Source: Nitrospirota bacterium (GTDB lineage Bacteria > Nitrospirota > Thermodesulfovibrionia > Thermodesulfovibrionales > JdFR-85). From it: a stretch of DNA of 48,112 nucleotides. Of the stretch, positions 39,255 to 48,112 are shown one piece after another; position 1 is the first letter of the stretch; the number at the start of each line of letters is the position of its first letter. Position numbers and translations under genes: made by a program. The stretch spans positions 1 to 48,112 of the forward strand of contig JAYWMQ010000048.1 in the NCBI GenBank assembly GCA_035873375.1. Direction: 5' to 3'. The notes under the pieces are model-generated. The model was not told the DNA's origin, searched no databases, and saw only the letters and a program-made list of their open reading frames with translations.

Positions 39255-39302
39255 GTCACCCTGAATTTATTTCAGGGTGACATTGCTGAAACAAATTCAG
39301 CA
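39255..39302. repeat. Palindromic repeat pair between nifK and nifEN
   Basis: GTCACCCTGAA (39255-39265) and TTCAGGGTGAC (39271-39281) form an 11-bp stem with a 5-nt loop, followed by GCTGAA-ACAAA-TTCAGC (39285-39301). These are hairpins A and B of the dispersed family, here inside the nif operon, 35 bp before the nifK stop in genome order and 48 bp after the nifEN start. Confidence 0.9.
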
Positions 39303-39336
39303 TGACATGTTACACTGTTTGTGCTTTCTGCGAAAC

Positions 39337-40851
39337 TTATCTTATAACATCAAAACTCGTTGTATTCATCGTCTTTCTGTCCATCTCGTCAAGAACCGTG
39401 TTGACAATCCAGTTCACCATATTCAGCACTCCCTGATAGCCGATAACCGGATATCTGTGGAGGTGATGCCTGTCGAATATGGGGAATCCTATTCTTACCA
39501 GGGGCGTCCCCGTATCCCTCCAGAGGAATTTTGCATAGGAATTCCCTATGAGAATGTCAACGGGGTCGGTAAACATCAGAGACCTCAGATGCCACATATC
39601 CTTGCCCGTGTAAACCGTTGCCTCCTGACCAAAGGGACTTTCGCTCAGAAGCGCATTCGCTGCTGCCGCGAACCTCTTGTCTCCGTTGGTGCAGACGATA
39701 TGAGCCGGAAGTCCTCCCATCTCCAGAATGAAACTTATCAAGCCCAACAGGATGTCCGGGTCACCGGTCAGGGCAAACCTCTTTCCGTGGACATAGGGAT
39801 GGGAATCTATCATTGCATCCACTGCCCTGCCCCTTTCATCCTCAATCTCCTGAGGAACGGGCTTTCCGGTTATCCTGCTTATCTCATCGAAAAATCTGTC
39901 CGTATTTTTTACACCCATGGGCGGAAGCACCAGGGCCTCCTGACCCCACTCCTTCTCAATGTATTTCATCGTCTTTACCGTTGAATACTTTTGAAGCGCA
40001 ATAGTGGCCGTAGCATTTACGGAGTCAGCGGCCTCCTCAAGCGGGGTACCGCCCGGATACATCTTGTACTCTCCGGTATTCGGGGAGTCAAAGACATCAC
40101 TCACATCCGAAAGCAGGGTAAAGTCAACACCCATGATCCCGAGAAGCCTCTTCACCTCGCGGTAGTTACCCGTGTAGGTATCAAAGCCGGGGATGATGTT
40201 TATCTTTCCGTTAGGCTCACCCTTCTTTCCTTCCGTAATGGTGGTGAGTATCCCCTTCATCATATTGTCATACCCGGTAATGTGCGAGCCGACAAAACTT
40301 GGCGTATGCGCAAAGGGCACCGGCAGGTCCCTGGGAATGATGTCCTTATCCTTTGCCTGTCTTATATAGGCATTCAGGTCGTCACCGATAACCTCTGCCA
40401 TGCAGGTAGTGCAGACGGCGAGCATCTTCGGATTATACAGGGCATAGGAGTTACGTAATCCCTCGAGCATATTGTTCAGCCCGCCGAATACCGCTGCATC
40501 CTCTGTCATGGATGTTGATATGGCTGCCATCGGCTCCTTAAAATGCCTGTTCAGGTGACTCCTGAAGTAGGCAACACAACCCTGAGCACCCTGAACAAAA
40601 GGCATGGTACCTTCAAACCCCGAGGCACAGAATATGGCACCAAGTGGCTGGCATGCCTTTACAGGATTAATCTTTATATTCTTGCGGGCAAAGTTCTTTT
40701 CCTGATACTCTTCCGTCTTTGTCCACTCTGCCACTTCCCTGACCTTTTCTGCAGGCCAGGGATTCTCAAACTCCTTCTTCTTCTCAAACTGCTCAAGGTA
40801 TTCCTTTTCCTGAAAGAGTTCATTATGGTCTTTTATCTTTATCCTCTTCAT
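39337..40851 (-). CDS. nifK: Nitrogenase MoFe protein beta subunit
   Basis: A 504-residue subunit when the ATG at 40851 is used. That start overlaps the nifD stop (ATGA) and has GGAGG six bases ahead; an ATG 24 bases further upstream lacks one. The P-cluster ligands are Cys67 ([11 protein letters not shown]), Cys92 (GAQGCVAYF) and Cys150 ([13 protein letters not shown]), matching Cys70, Cys95 and Cys153 of Azotobacter. The N-terminus has the extension typical of NifK ([16 protein letters not shown]). Together with NifD it is the catalytic component that reduces N2. Confidence 0.96.
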   Translation of the reverse strand: MKRIKIKDHNELFQEKEYLEQFEKKKEFENPWPAEKVREVAEWTKTEEYQEKNFARKNIKINPVKACQPLGAIFCASGFEGTMPFVQGAQGCVAYFRSHLNRHFKEPMAAISTSMTEDAAVFGGLNNMLEGLRNSYALYNPKMLAVCTTCMAEVIGDDLNAYIRQAKDKDIIPRDLPVPFAHTPSFVGSHITGYDNMMKGILTTITEGKKGEPNGKINIIPGFDTYTGNYREVKRLLGIMGVDFTLLSDVSDVFDSPNTGEYKMYPGGTPLEEAADSVNATATIALQKYSTVKTMKYIEKEWGQEALVLPPMGVKNTDRFFDEISRITGKPVPQEIEDERGRAVDAMIDSHPYVHGKRFALTGDPDILLGLISFILEMGGLPAHIVCTNGDKRFAAAANALLSESPFGQEATVYTGKDMWHLRSLMFTDPVDILIGNSYAKFLWRDTGTPLVRIGFPIFDRHHLHRYPVIGYQGVLNMVNWIVNTVLDEMDRKTMNTTSFDVIR

Positions 40852-42275
40852 CTCTTCCTCCGTATCAAGCTCCATGTAGGGCTGTTCACCGTCATATCCA
40901 TATCCCTGGCAAAAACAGGGAAGCCGTCAAAGCCATGGTAAGGACCACTGTAGTCCCATGAATGCATCTGCCTGAAGGGCACTCCCATCTTGTGATAGGA
41001 ATACTTTTCCTTGATACCGGATCCCACCATGTCAGGCCTGAGCCTCCGTGCAAATTCCTCCATCTCGTAGAGCGTGGCATCATCCATTATCACAGCTCCC
41101 TCTTTCAACTCGGGATAGGTCCTCTTGTAATCATCGTCATGCCCGAACTCATACCCTGCGGCTACAACCTCCATCCCAAGGTCTTCATAAGCGCCGATGG
41201 TATGTCTCGGCCTCAATCCTCCCACGTAGAGCATCACCTTCTTGTCCTCAAGCGTCGGCTTGTAACGCTCGATAACCGCATCCATCACCGGCTTGTATTT
41301 CTCGATCAACTTCTCTGCGTTCTCCTTGATCCTGTCGTCGAAATATGACGCGATCTTTCTGATGCTCTGGTATATCTTCGTGGGGCCGAAAAAATTAAAC
41401 TCCGTCCAGGGAACACCGTACTTCTCTTCCATGTGCCTGCATATATAGTTCATGGACCTGTAACAGTGGATAAGGTTCAGCTTGGACTTGTGTGCAATGC
41501 CAAGCTCGTTTACCGAGGCATCACCCGTCCATTGTGCGATAACCCTCAGGCCCATCTCTTCAAGCATCTTCCTTGAGGCCCATGCATCTCCACCTATATT
41601 GTAATCCCCGATCAGAGAGACATCATAAGGCGTTGATTCCTTCAGCTCACCCTTGCCAAGCACAAAGTCCCTTATGGTGTCATTGGCAATATGGTGACCG
41701 AGGGACTGGCTGACCCCCCTGAACCCCTCACACCTAACAGGCACTATCGGGTAACCGAAATCCTTTTCAGCATTTTTTGAAACCGCCTCGATATCGTCTC
41801 CGATGAGACCCACAGGGCACTCCGAGAGTATGCCGATCCCCCTTGCCAGGGGGAACAGCTCTTTCAATTCCAGTAAAGCTGCCTCCAGACCCTTGTCACC
41901 CCCGTAAACAATGTCTTTTTCCTGAAAGTCCGTTGTAATGTGCATTGTGCCAAAGGTATCAATACCTGTCTGGCCGTTGTAATAATTCCTTCTTGCCCCC
42001 CAGCTGTACTGCCCGCAACCGACAGGGCCGTGACTGACCGTAATCTGGTCCTTCACAGGGCCCCAGACAACACCCTTTGCACCGGCATATGCACATCCCC
42101 TGACAGTCATGACGCCAGGCCTTGACTTTACATTGGACTTGACCTTGCATGTACTGCATTCGCCGGTCGGGTCATTAGGCGCTAAATGCTTGGCCCTGTC
42201 CTCCCGCGTCTTTTCCGGATATGCCTCCAGTACCTCATCAATTATTTTCTGAGTCTCTTTAATGGCATTACTCAT
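40848..42275 (-). CDS. nifD: Nitrogenase MoFe protein alpha subunit
   Basis: A 475-residue subunit. The P-cluster ligands are Cys61 ([10 protein letters not shown]), Cys87 ([15 protein letters not shown]) and Cys153 ([11 protein letters not shown]). FeMo-cofactor ligands are Cys271 ([10 protein letters not shown]) and His438 ([15 protein letters not shown]), and His194 (SLGHHIAND) corresponds to His195 of Azotobacter. The full set of ligands and the FDGF end identify a molybdenum nitrogenase rather than VnfD or AnfD. An in-frame GTG three bases upstream is not needed. Ribosome site AAGGAGG. Confidence 0.97.
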   Translation of the reverse strand: MSNAIKETQKIIDEVLEAYPEKTREDRAKHLAPNDPTGECSTCKVKSNVKSRPGVMTVRGCAYAGAKGVVWGPVKDQITVSHGPVGCGQYSWGARRNYYNGQTGIDTFGTMHITTDFQEKDIVYGGDKGLEAALLELKELFPLARGIGILSECPVGLIGDDIEAVSKNAEKDFGYPIVPVRCEGFRGVSQSLGHHIANDTIRDFVLGKGELKESTPYDVSLIGDYNIGGDAWASRKMLEEMGLRVIAQWTGDASVNELGIAHKSKLNLIHCYRSMNYICRHMEEKYGVPWTEFNFFGPTKIYQSIRKIASYFDDRIKENAEKLIEKYKPVMDAVIERYKPTLEDKKVMLYVGGLRPRHTIGAYEDLGMEVVAAGYEFGHDDDYKRTYPELKEGAVIMDDATLYEMEEFARRLRPDMVGSGIKEKYSYHKMGVPFRQMHSWDYSGPYHGFDGFPVFARDMDMTVNSPTWSLIRRKR

Positions 42276-42313
42276 CACTCCTCCTTGTTATATTTTATGA
42301 AAGTCGAATTTCT

Positions 42314-43189
<876 letters not shown>

Positions 43190-43211
43190 TTATTTACTTA
43201 ATATAATAGAT

Positions 43212-43228
43212 AGCAAGAGTCATGCCAA
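43212..43228 (-). promoter_or_regulatory. Sigma-54 promoter of the nif operon
   Basis: The minus strand reads TTGGCATGACTCTTGCT, that is GG at -24 and GC at -12 with correct spacing. It ends about 58 bp before the nifH ATG. I found no TGT-N10-ACA NifA site in the 180 bp upstream, so the activator is not identified. Confidence 0.85.
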
Positions 43229-43336
43229 TCCTGAAAGCAAGCAAAATCAGTGCTTTTGAAGGGCTCGCTCTTTTTGTAGATACATTATTGTTTCTACCCA
43301 AAGCATTTTTGTATGACCATTAAGCTCTGGTTCCTG

Positions 43337-43366
43337 TTGACAAAGGCATCAATAAAGTAATACTTT
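43337..43366 (+). promoter_or_regulatory. Candidate sigma-70 promoter of cysK
   Basis: TTGACA (43337-43342), 18-bp spacer, TACTTT (43361-43366), with a leader of about 40 nt to cysK. It lies in the divergent gap shared with the nif promoter. Confidence 0.5.
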
Positions 43367-43411
43367 TGTGTAAAATAAATTTTCTGACAATAAGGAGAAG
43401 ATAGAGAGACA

Positions 43412-44347
43412 ATGGAAATTCATAAAAACATTCTGGGTCTTATAGGCAATACCCCACTTGTAAGGATCAACCGGCTTGCAGGAGAGGGGGATGCAGAGGT
43501 ATATGCAAAACTTGAAGGGTTTAATCCGGGTGGGTCGGTAAAGGACAGGATTGCATTGAATATGATCGAGGAGGCAGAGAAGGAAGGAAAACTAAAGAAA
43601 GGCGGAACCATTATAGAGCCTACAAGCGGAAATACCGGGATTGGTCTTGCAGTGGTGGCCGCAGTTAAAGGGTACCGACTCATCCTCACCATGTCTGAAA
43701 GCATGACCCTTGAGAGAAGACAGCTCCTTCTGGCTTTTGGAGCAGAGCTGATACTGACCGAGGGCTCAAAGGGGATGATGGGGGCTGTGGAAAAGGCTGA
43801 GGAGTTATACCTTAAAAACAGGGATCGCTATTTTATGCCTCAGCAATTCGAAAATCCGGCAAATCCCGATGCCCACAGAAAGACCACGGCCCCCGAGATA
43901 ATCAGAGACCTTGGCAGCGTACCGGATGCCTTTGTTGCAGGTATCGGCACAGGGGGGACCATAACGGGAGTTGGCGAGGTACTCAAGGAACAACGCACGG
44001 ATTGTCATATCACAGCAGTTGAGCCGGCAGCATCAGCAGTCCTTTCAGGAGGGGAACCAGGACCTCACAAGATCGACGGGATAGGGGCCGGCTTCTTCTC
44101 CGGCGTGCTCAACCCAAAGATATACGATGAGGTTATCCCTGTAACTGACGATGACGCTTACGAGATGTCCAGACAACTGGCACTGAAGGAAGGTCTGCTC
44201 GTCGGGGTCTCTTCCGGTGCAGCCATGTGGGCTGCACTCCGGGTTGCCGCAAGGCTTGGCAGGGGGAAAAAGATAGTCGTGATCCTGCCAGACAGGGGGG
44301 AAAGATACCTCAGCACGGGTCTGTTTGATACAGCGAAACCAGCCTGA
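43412..44347 (+). CDS. cysK: Cysteine synthase A (O-acetylserine sulfhydrylase)
   Basis: A 311-residue PLP enzyme. GFNPGGSVKDRIALNMIEEA contains the PLP lysine, EPTSGNTGIGLAVVAAV the substrate loop, and GTGGTITGVGEVLK and VSSGAAMWAALRVA close the fold. It makes cysteine from O-acetylserine and sulfide. Cysteine supply for Fe-S assembly fits next to nif, though it is divergent. Ribosome site AAGGAG 17 bases before the ATG is a little far; AGAGAG is closer. Confidence 0.94.
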   Translation: MEIHKNILGLIGNTPLVRINRLAGEGDAEVYAKLEGFNPGGSVKDRIALNMIEEAEKEGKLKKGGTIIEPTSGNTGIGLAVVAAVKGYRLILTMSESMTLERRQLLLAFGAELILTEGSKGMMGAVEKAEELYLKNRDRYFMPQQFENPANPDAHRKTTAPEIIRDLGSVPDAFVAGIGTGGTITGVGEVLKEQRTDCHITAVEPAASAVLSGGEPGPHKIDGIGAGFFSGVLNPKIYDEVIPVTDDDAYEMSRQLALKEGLLVGVSSGAAMWAALRVAARLGRGKKIVVILPDRGERYLSTGLFDTAKPA

Positions 44348-44424
44348 TTTTATGAAACCGGCAAATAAATACAGAGTTTTTAGCTGGTTAAAAGTTTGTT
44401 GCACAAACAGAAAAAAACGATATA

Positions 44425-44650
44425 TGTCATTCTGAATTTATTTCAGAATCTCTAAGAATCAAAGACTTATGAGACCCTGAAACAAGTTCAGGGTGACAAA
44501 GCAAGAGTTTACACAACAAGTTCTTAAGTGGTTGATTTTGACGAATATGTCTCTCTGAATAGTTGCCGGGTTAATATGAAACCGGTAAATAAATACGGAG
44601 AGATGCTGAATCAAGTTCAGCATGACAATAGTTAATCAGCATGACAATAA
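44425..44650. repeat. Cluster of palindromic repeats and 106-bp repeat copy 2
   Basis: Hairpin A variant ATTCTGAA...TTCAGAAT (44429-44449), the 106-bp dispersed repeat (44473-44578, beginning with CCCTGAA...TTCAGGG), and hairpin B (44603-44623) follow each other. TCAGCATGACAATA is repeated at 44616 and again at 44636. This fills most of the 319-bp gap between cysK and rel. No gene. Confidence 0.9.
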
Positions 44651-44666
44651 TTAAGTTGAGGTGCTT

Positions 44667-46820
44667 CTATCGCCTTACCCTGAGCACACCCTCTGTTGAT
44701 GCTATCTTCTGGGTAAGCTTTGAGAGCTGGGATTTATCCTTTGCCTGTATAAAGAATGTGAAACGGGCCCTGCCATCCTGCGTTGAGGTTGCCTCGAGAT
44801 GGGTGATATTGACGTTCAAGGAAGAGAAAAGTGCACTGAGATTCGCAAGCATTCCCGGCCGGTCCATTGTCTCCACATTAAGCTTTGTCAGCGAGGTGCT
44901 GTCCCCGGTGGAAGTCCAATCCACCTTGACAAGTCTTGCATCATCTACAGCCAAACGTTCGAGATTTGCGCAATCGTGGCGGTGTATTGTCACTCCCTTG
45001 CCACGAGTTACAAACCCGACTAACTGGTCACCCGGCACAGGGTAACAACAATGTGCCGTATGATAGAGGATATTATCCACCCCTTTTATGGTAATCCCTC
45101 CCATCTCTTTTGTCTTCTTGAGAGGTCTTTTAAGTATCAGCTCCTCTGCTGTTGTTTCTTCTTTCTTTTCAGGCTGCAGCCTGTTGGCCACCTGCTGTGC
45201 AGAGACCTTGCCATATCCGATGGAAACGATCAGGTCTTCCCTGTTCCTCATACTGAAAGACCCGGCAACTTCATCCATCTCATGTGACTTGATGATGGAC
45301 GGACTAAGCCCTCTCTTTCTGAATGTTGTCTCCAGAATCTTGTTGCCGAGCTCCAGACTCTGCTTTCTCTCCTCAGCCTTTATCCATTGCTTTATCCTGC
45401 TTTTGGCCCTCTGGGTTACCACAAACTTCAGCCAGTCCCTGCTCGGACCATGAGCGGGTGATGTAATTATCTCAACCGTATCACCACTCTGTAACTGGTA
45501 TCTCAAAGGCACTATCCTTCCGTTAATCTTTGCCCCCACACACTTATGACCAACCTCCGTGTGGATGCCATAGGCAAAATCCACCGGGGTCGATCCCGCA
45601 GGAAGCTCCTTTATTTCACCCCCCGGGGTAAATACATAGACTACCTCGGGCACAACCTCGCCCTTGACAACATCAAGGAACTCCTTTGCATCACTGAGGT
45701 CTTTCTGAGACTGGATCAACTCCCTCAGCCACTTGATGTATTTTGCATCCTTCTGCAGTACCCTTCCCTCTTCCTTGTACATCCAGTGGGCTGCAATACC
45801 CTCTTCAGCTATCCTGTGCATCTCCCGGGTCCTGATCTGAAACTCAACCCTCTCGCCTTTGGGCCCGATTACCGAGGTATGCAGGGACTGGTACATATTT
45901 GACTTTGGAAGGGCTATATAATCCTTAAACCTGCCGGGAATCGGGGTCCAGAGCGAGTGAATTATTCCCAGTATTTCGTAACAATGGTTTTTGGTGTCCG
46001 TAATTATCCTTAACCCCAGCACATCATATAATTGCTCAAAGGGGATTCTCTGTATCTGCATCTTCCTGTAGATGCCATAAAGGTGTTTGACCCTGCCGGT
46101 CACTTCAGCAGGAATACTATACTCTTTCAACTTCTCCTCTATCTGTTTTGCTACTTCGTTGATGTATCCTTCCTGTGCCTCACGTCTCTTTGCCACTTTT
46201 TTAAGGAGATCCCTGTAGATATCCGGCATCAGGTATTTAAAGCTCATGTCCTCAAACTCTATCCTCATCCAGCCGATACCCAGCCTGTTGGCAAGAGGTG
46301 CATAAATATCAATGGTCTCCTGTGCGATTCTTTTCTGTCTGCCTGGGGGGAGGTGCTGTAGGGTCTTGATATTATGTAACCTGTCGGCAAACTTTATGAG
46401 GATCACCCTTATATCCTCTGCCATTGCAAGGAACATCCTCCTGAAGTTCTCTGCCTGTGCATCCTCCCTCGTCTGAAACTGTATCTTGGCAAGCTTTGTC
46501 AAAGAGCCTACCAGGAAGGCAACCTCTTCACCAAATATTTCCTTGATGTCATGCAGGTTTGTTTCCGTATCCTCTACCGTATCATGAAGAAGGCCTGCAA
46601 TGATGGTCATTACATCCAGATGCATGTCTGCAAGCATTAATGCAACCGAAAGGGGGTGCCCTATGTAGGGACTGCCCTCTTTTCTTGTCTGGCTGCAGTG
46701 TGCCTCATGTGAAAAATAATAGGCCTTTCTAAGCAGTGCAATATCCGCATCAGGGGAATAAGAGAGTATCTTTTCCGTCAGTTCATTAAGGGTTATCAGT
46801 TTGTGTCTAATTGTGCCCAT
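44667..46820 (-). CDS. rel: Bifunctional (p)ppGpp synthetase/hydrolase (Rel/SpoT)
   Basis: A 717-residue protein from ATG 46820, a much better start than an ATG 192 bp upstream, whose extra 64 residues match no Rel. The HD hydrolase domain has YIGHPLSVALMLADM and IAGLLHDTVEDTE; the synthetase domain has YDVLGLRIIT and LPKSNMYQSLHTSVIGPKG; TGS follows (VYVFTPGGEIKELPAGSTPV) and an ACT domain ends the protein. It makes and degrades the stringent-response alarmone. A promoter-like TTGGAC-17-TATATT lies seven bases before the ATG and there is no ribosome site, which predicts a leaderless mRNA. Confidence 0.95.
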   Translation of the reverse strand: MGTIRHKLITLNELTEKILSYSPDADIALLRKAYYFSHEAHCSQTRKEGSPYIGHPLSVALMLADMHLDVMTIIAGLLHDTVEDTETNLHDIKEIFGEEVAFLVGSLTKLAKIQFQTREDAQAENFRRMFLAMAEDIRVILIKFADRLHNIKTLQHLPPGRQKRIAQETIDIYAPLANRLGIGWMRIEFEDMSFKYLMPDIYRDLLKKVAKRREAQEGYINEVAKQIEEKLKEYSIPAEVTGRVKHLYGIYRKMQIQRIPFEQLYDVLGLRIITDTKNHCYEILGIIHSLWTPIPGRFKDYIALPKSNMYQSLHTSVIGPKGERVEFQIRTREMHRIAEEGIAAHWMYKEEGRVLQKDAKYIKWLRELIQSQKDLSDAKEFLDVVKGEVVPEVVYVFTPGGEIKELPAGSTPVDFAYGIHTEVGHKCVGAKINGRIVPLRYQLQSGDTVEIITSPAHGPSRDWLKFVVTQRAKSRIKQWIKAEERKQSLELGNKILETTFRKRGLSPSIIKSHEMDEVAGSFSMRNREDLIVSIGYGKVSAQQVANRLQPEKKEETTAEELILKRPLKKTKEMGGITIKGVDNILYHTAHCCYPVPGDQLVGFVTRGKGVTIHRHDCANLERLAVDDARLVKVDWTSTGDSTSLTKLNVETMDRPGMLANLSALFSSLNVNITHLEATSTQDGRARFTFFIQAKDKSQLSKLTQKIASTEGVLRVRR

Positions 46821-46827
46821 ACTTAAT

Positions 46828-46856
46828 AATATAATCTTTTCACAAACTTTGTCCAA
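46828..46856 (-). promoter_or_regulatory. Promoter of rel, placed at the start codon
   Basis: Minus strand TTGGAC (46856-46851), 17-bp spacer, TATATT (46833-46828), then seven bases to the ATG. Confidence 0.55.
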
Positions 46857-46974
46857 GGGAATGCAGAAGAGGCGGGGAGAGGGAACTGAAACCGTATCAC
46901 TGTCTTTAAACTTCTTTACGAAAGAATCACTATTTTTTGTATAATAGAGATAATTTTTGAAAGGGGTATGAGTA

Positions 46975-47187
46975 ATGGAATGTATCAAGACAGCTAATTT
47001 AAAGAAATGCAACTGCTCATATGGATCATGTTCAAGAAAGGGGAAGTGTTGTGAATGCCTCGTTTACCACAGACGGAACGGGGAGTTACCGGCCTGTTTC
47101 TTTCATGAATCCTACGAAAGGAGTTATGACCGCTCTGTGGAAAACTTTATAAACATGGTCCAGGCAGTAGGGATGAGAACAGGCTGA
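46975..47187 (+). CDS. Small Cys-rich protein of the DUF6485 type
   Basis: A 70-residue protein with eight Cys: NLKKCNCSYGSCSRKGKCCECLVYH, then GELPACFFHESYERSYDRSVENF. The spacing of paired Cys suggests zinc or Fe-S binding. Short proteins with this pattern occur in many anaerobes and have no known function; the name rests on recall of the family pattern. The ribosome site is AAGGGG, and TATAAT lies at 46940-46945. It is divergent from rel. Confidence 0.75.
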   Translation: MECIKTANLKKCNCSYGSCSRKGKCCECLVYHRRNGELPACFFHESYERSYDRSVENFINMVQAVGMRTG

Positions 47188-47252
47188 ATCATTCGATATT
47201 CAATTCATTGGACTCCGGTCTCTGAAACTGGACAATGATAAATGAGCAGCAT

Positions 47253-47338
47253 GCCGGAGTGGTGGAATGGCAGACGCGGTGGACTCAAAATCCACTGGGC
47301 TTCGGCCCGTGCGGGTTCGAATCCCGCCTCCGGCACCA
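47253..47338 (+). tRNA. tRNA-Leu (anticodon CAA)
   Basis: An 86-nt class II tRNA with encoded CCA. The acceptor stem pairs GCCGGAG (47253-47259) with CTCCGGC (47328-47334), the anticodon arm is GTGGA-CTCAAAA-TCCAC with CAA at the anticodon positions, the variable arm is long, and the T arm is GCGGG-TTCGAAT-CCCGC. It reads UUG codons. Confidence 0.97.
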
Positions 47339-47342
47339 TGTT

Positions 47343-47420
47343 TTCAGGATGGAAGACTGAGTTATGGAGGACTGGAGGGGAAAAGACCTGGAGGATTGGA
47401 GATTTGGAGGATTTGAATTG
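47343..47420. repeat. Short-word GGAGGATTGGA tract before tlpA
   Basis: Reiterated words GGAGGACTGGAGG, GGAGGATTGGAGATTTGGAGG fill the space between the tRNA and the ribosome site of the next gene. No gene. A similar AGAGCTGC tract lies at 47977-47997. Confidence 0.7.
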
Positions 47421-47446
47421 TCTTTCTATAATATAAGGAGGGGATT

Positions 47447-47962
47447 ATGAGACAGCAGGTAGTCAGAACTACTGCTATAGTGATATTTTTTCTGTTAGCT
47501 TTCTCTGTCAAGGGATTTGCGAATCCCTGGGCCATAGACGAGATGATCGGCAAGGAGGCATCTCCTTTCAGCCTCAAAGATTTGAGGGGACAAGAGGTAA
47601 GCCTTATGGATTTCCGCGGCAAGGTGATACTTCTGAATTTCTGGGCCACCTGGTGCCCCCCCTGCATTTCAGAAATTCCAAAGTTAAACAATCTGAGGAA
47701 GACATATGCTGAAAAGAACTTTGAGATTGTAGCCGTGTCAACCGACAGGTCATTATCAACTGTCAAAAAATTTATCAGGAAGCATCCTGTCTCGTTTGTT
47801 GTACTTCACGACTCAGACATAAAGGTATCGCGTAAATACAATGTCTTTTCGATTCCCACAACATTTCTGATTGACAAAAAGGGCAAGATAGTCGAGAAAT
47901 TCCTTGGTGAATATGACTGGAATTCCCCTGAGATCAGGAAAAAAATTGATGAGCTTTTATAA
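47447..47962 (+). CDS. TlpA/ResA-like thiol-disulfide oxidoreductase
   Basis: A 171-residue exported thioredoxin-fold protein. A signal peptide (VIFFLLAFSVKGFANP) ends near residue 26. The active site is NFWATWCPPCISEIPKL with the CPPC pair, followed by VSTDRSLSTVKKFIRKHP and the cis-Pro loop SIPTTFLIDKKG. It reduces disulfides outside the cytoplasm, for example apocytochrome c or other exported proteins. Ribosome site AAGGAGG. Confidence 0.92.
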   Translation: MRQQVVRTTAIVIFFLLAFSVKGFANPWAIDEMIGKEASPFSLKDLRGQEVSLMDFRGKVILLNFWATWCPPCISEIPKLNNLRKTYAEKNFEIVAVSTDRSLSTVKKFIRKHPVSFVVLHDSDIKVSRKYNVFSIPTTFLIDKKGKIVEKFLGEYDWNSPEIRKKIDELL

Positions 47963-48021
47963 TAAATCAGAATACCAGAGCTGCAGAGCTGCAGAGCAAA
48001 AAAAGAACAGACAATAAATAC

Positions 48022-48112
48022 ATGCGTTACCTGATAATAGAAGGGGCCCGGCAGAATAATCTCAGGAATATTTCCCTCCGTCTCCCTCATAACAGCATAA
48101 TAGCAGTAACAG
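48022..48112 (+). CDS. uvrA: Excinuclease ABC subunit A, N-terminus (3' partial)
   Basis: The frame from ATG 48022 runs off the window after 30 codons: IEGARQNNLRNISLRLPHN, then IIAVTG, the invariant start of UvrA up to the first Walker A. UvrA is the damage-recognition ATPase of nucleotide excision repair. A short identification, but the pattern is distinctive. A UvrA paralogue is the only alternative. Confidence 0.8.
   Translation, partial: MRYLIIEGARQNNLRNISLRLPHNSIIAVT

Noticed and set aside
46821-47012. N-terminal extension of Rel by 64 residues from an upstream ATG
   Set aside because: The added residues match no Rel protein, the ATG overlaps the divergent small gene, and a promoter lies inside the stretch.

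Overview
The window looks like chromosomal DNA of an anaerobic, nitrogen-fixing, autotrophy-capable bacterium, most plausibly a Nitrospirota (Thermodesulfovibrionia-like) or similar deep-branching lineage. This is inference from gene content: a bifunctional fructose-bisphosphate aldolase/phosphatase, a 2-oxoacid:acceptor oxidoreductase pair, a Cys-type formate dehydrogenase with anaerobic-sulfite-reductase-like electron subunits, SelA, and nitrogenase with archaeal/anaerobe-type NifI regulators. No rRNA or complete phylogenetic marker set is present to prove it.

Layout. 1-6.4 kb: end of a flavin/Fe-S oxidoreductase, a BamD-like lipoprotein, a siroheme-synthase domain, FBP aldolase/phosphatase, a thiamine-binding-like protein, HU, selA and a TusA-like protein. 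6.7-9.7 kb: a membrane histidine kinase and an NtrC-type sigma-54 activator whose reading frame is broken by a 14-bp tandem duplication. 9.7-13.8 kb (minus): a formate dehydrogenase operon. 14-16.9 kb: cutA, a NifU-like scaffold, rho behind a 600-bp leader, and a thioesterase. 17-19.4 kb (minus): the rpmH-rnpA-yidD-yidC operon; rnpA has no ATG, GTG or TTG start and overlaps rpmH. 19.4-22.7 kb (minus): HAD phosphatase, MgtC, tyrS and HPP. 23-26 kb: cupin, the oxoacid oxidoreductase pair and a membrane protein. 26.8-27.6 kb: a cluster of decayed genes. 27.6-33.8 kb: an accessory stretch rich in palindromic repeats that includes a GIY-YIG nuclease gene bracketed by those repeats. 33.9-43.2 kb: ilvE, then (minus) the nitrogenase cluster nifH-nifD-nifK-nifEN(fused)-nifX-nifI1-nifI2-ferredoxin, preceded by a near-consensus sigma-54 promoter. 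43.4-48.1 kb: cysK, rel, a small Cys-rich protein, tRNA-Leu(CAA), a TlpA-like thioredoxin and the start of uvrA.

How the parts fit. The nif genes encode the Fe protein, the MoFe protein, the cofactor scaffold and the NifI1/NifI2 switch that in methanogens turns nitrogenase off when ammonium is present. Formate dehydrogenase plus its flavin/Fe-S subunits probably links formate to NAD(P)H; the oxoacid oxidoreductase and FBP aldolase/phosphatase fit anabolic carbon fixation.

The points most worth a second look are: (1) the hidden rnpA with an apparent ATT start; (2) the GIY-YIG gene embedded in a palindromic repeat family that includes a four-copy 111-bp array; (3) nifEN as one gene, with short-word repeat tracts inside its coding sequence; (4) a recurrent promoter layout that predicts leaderless mRNAs for fdhA, rel, ilvE and possibly tyrS; (5) the split sigma-54 activator, which also carries GAFTCA in place of GAFTGA.
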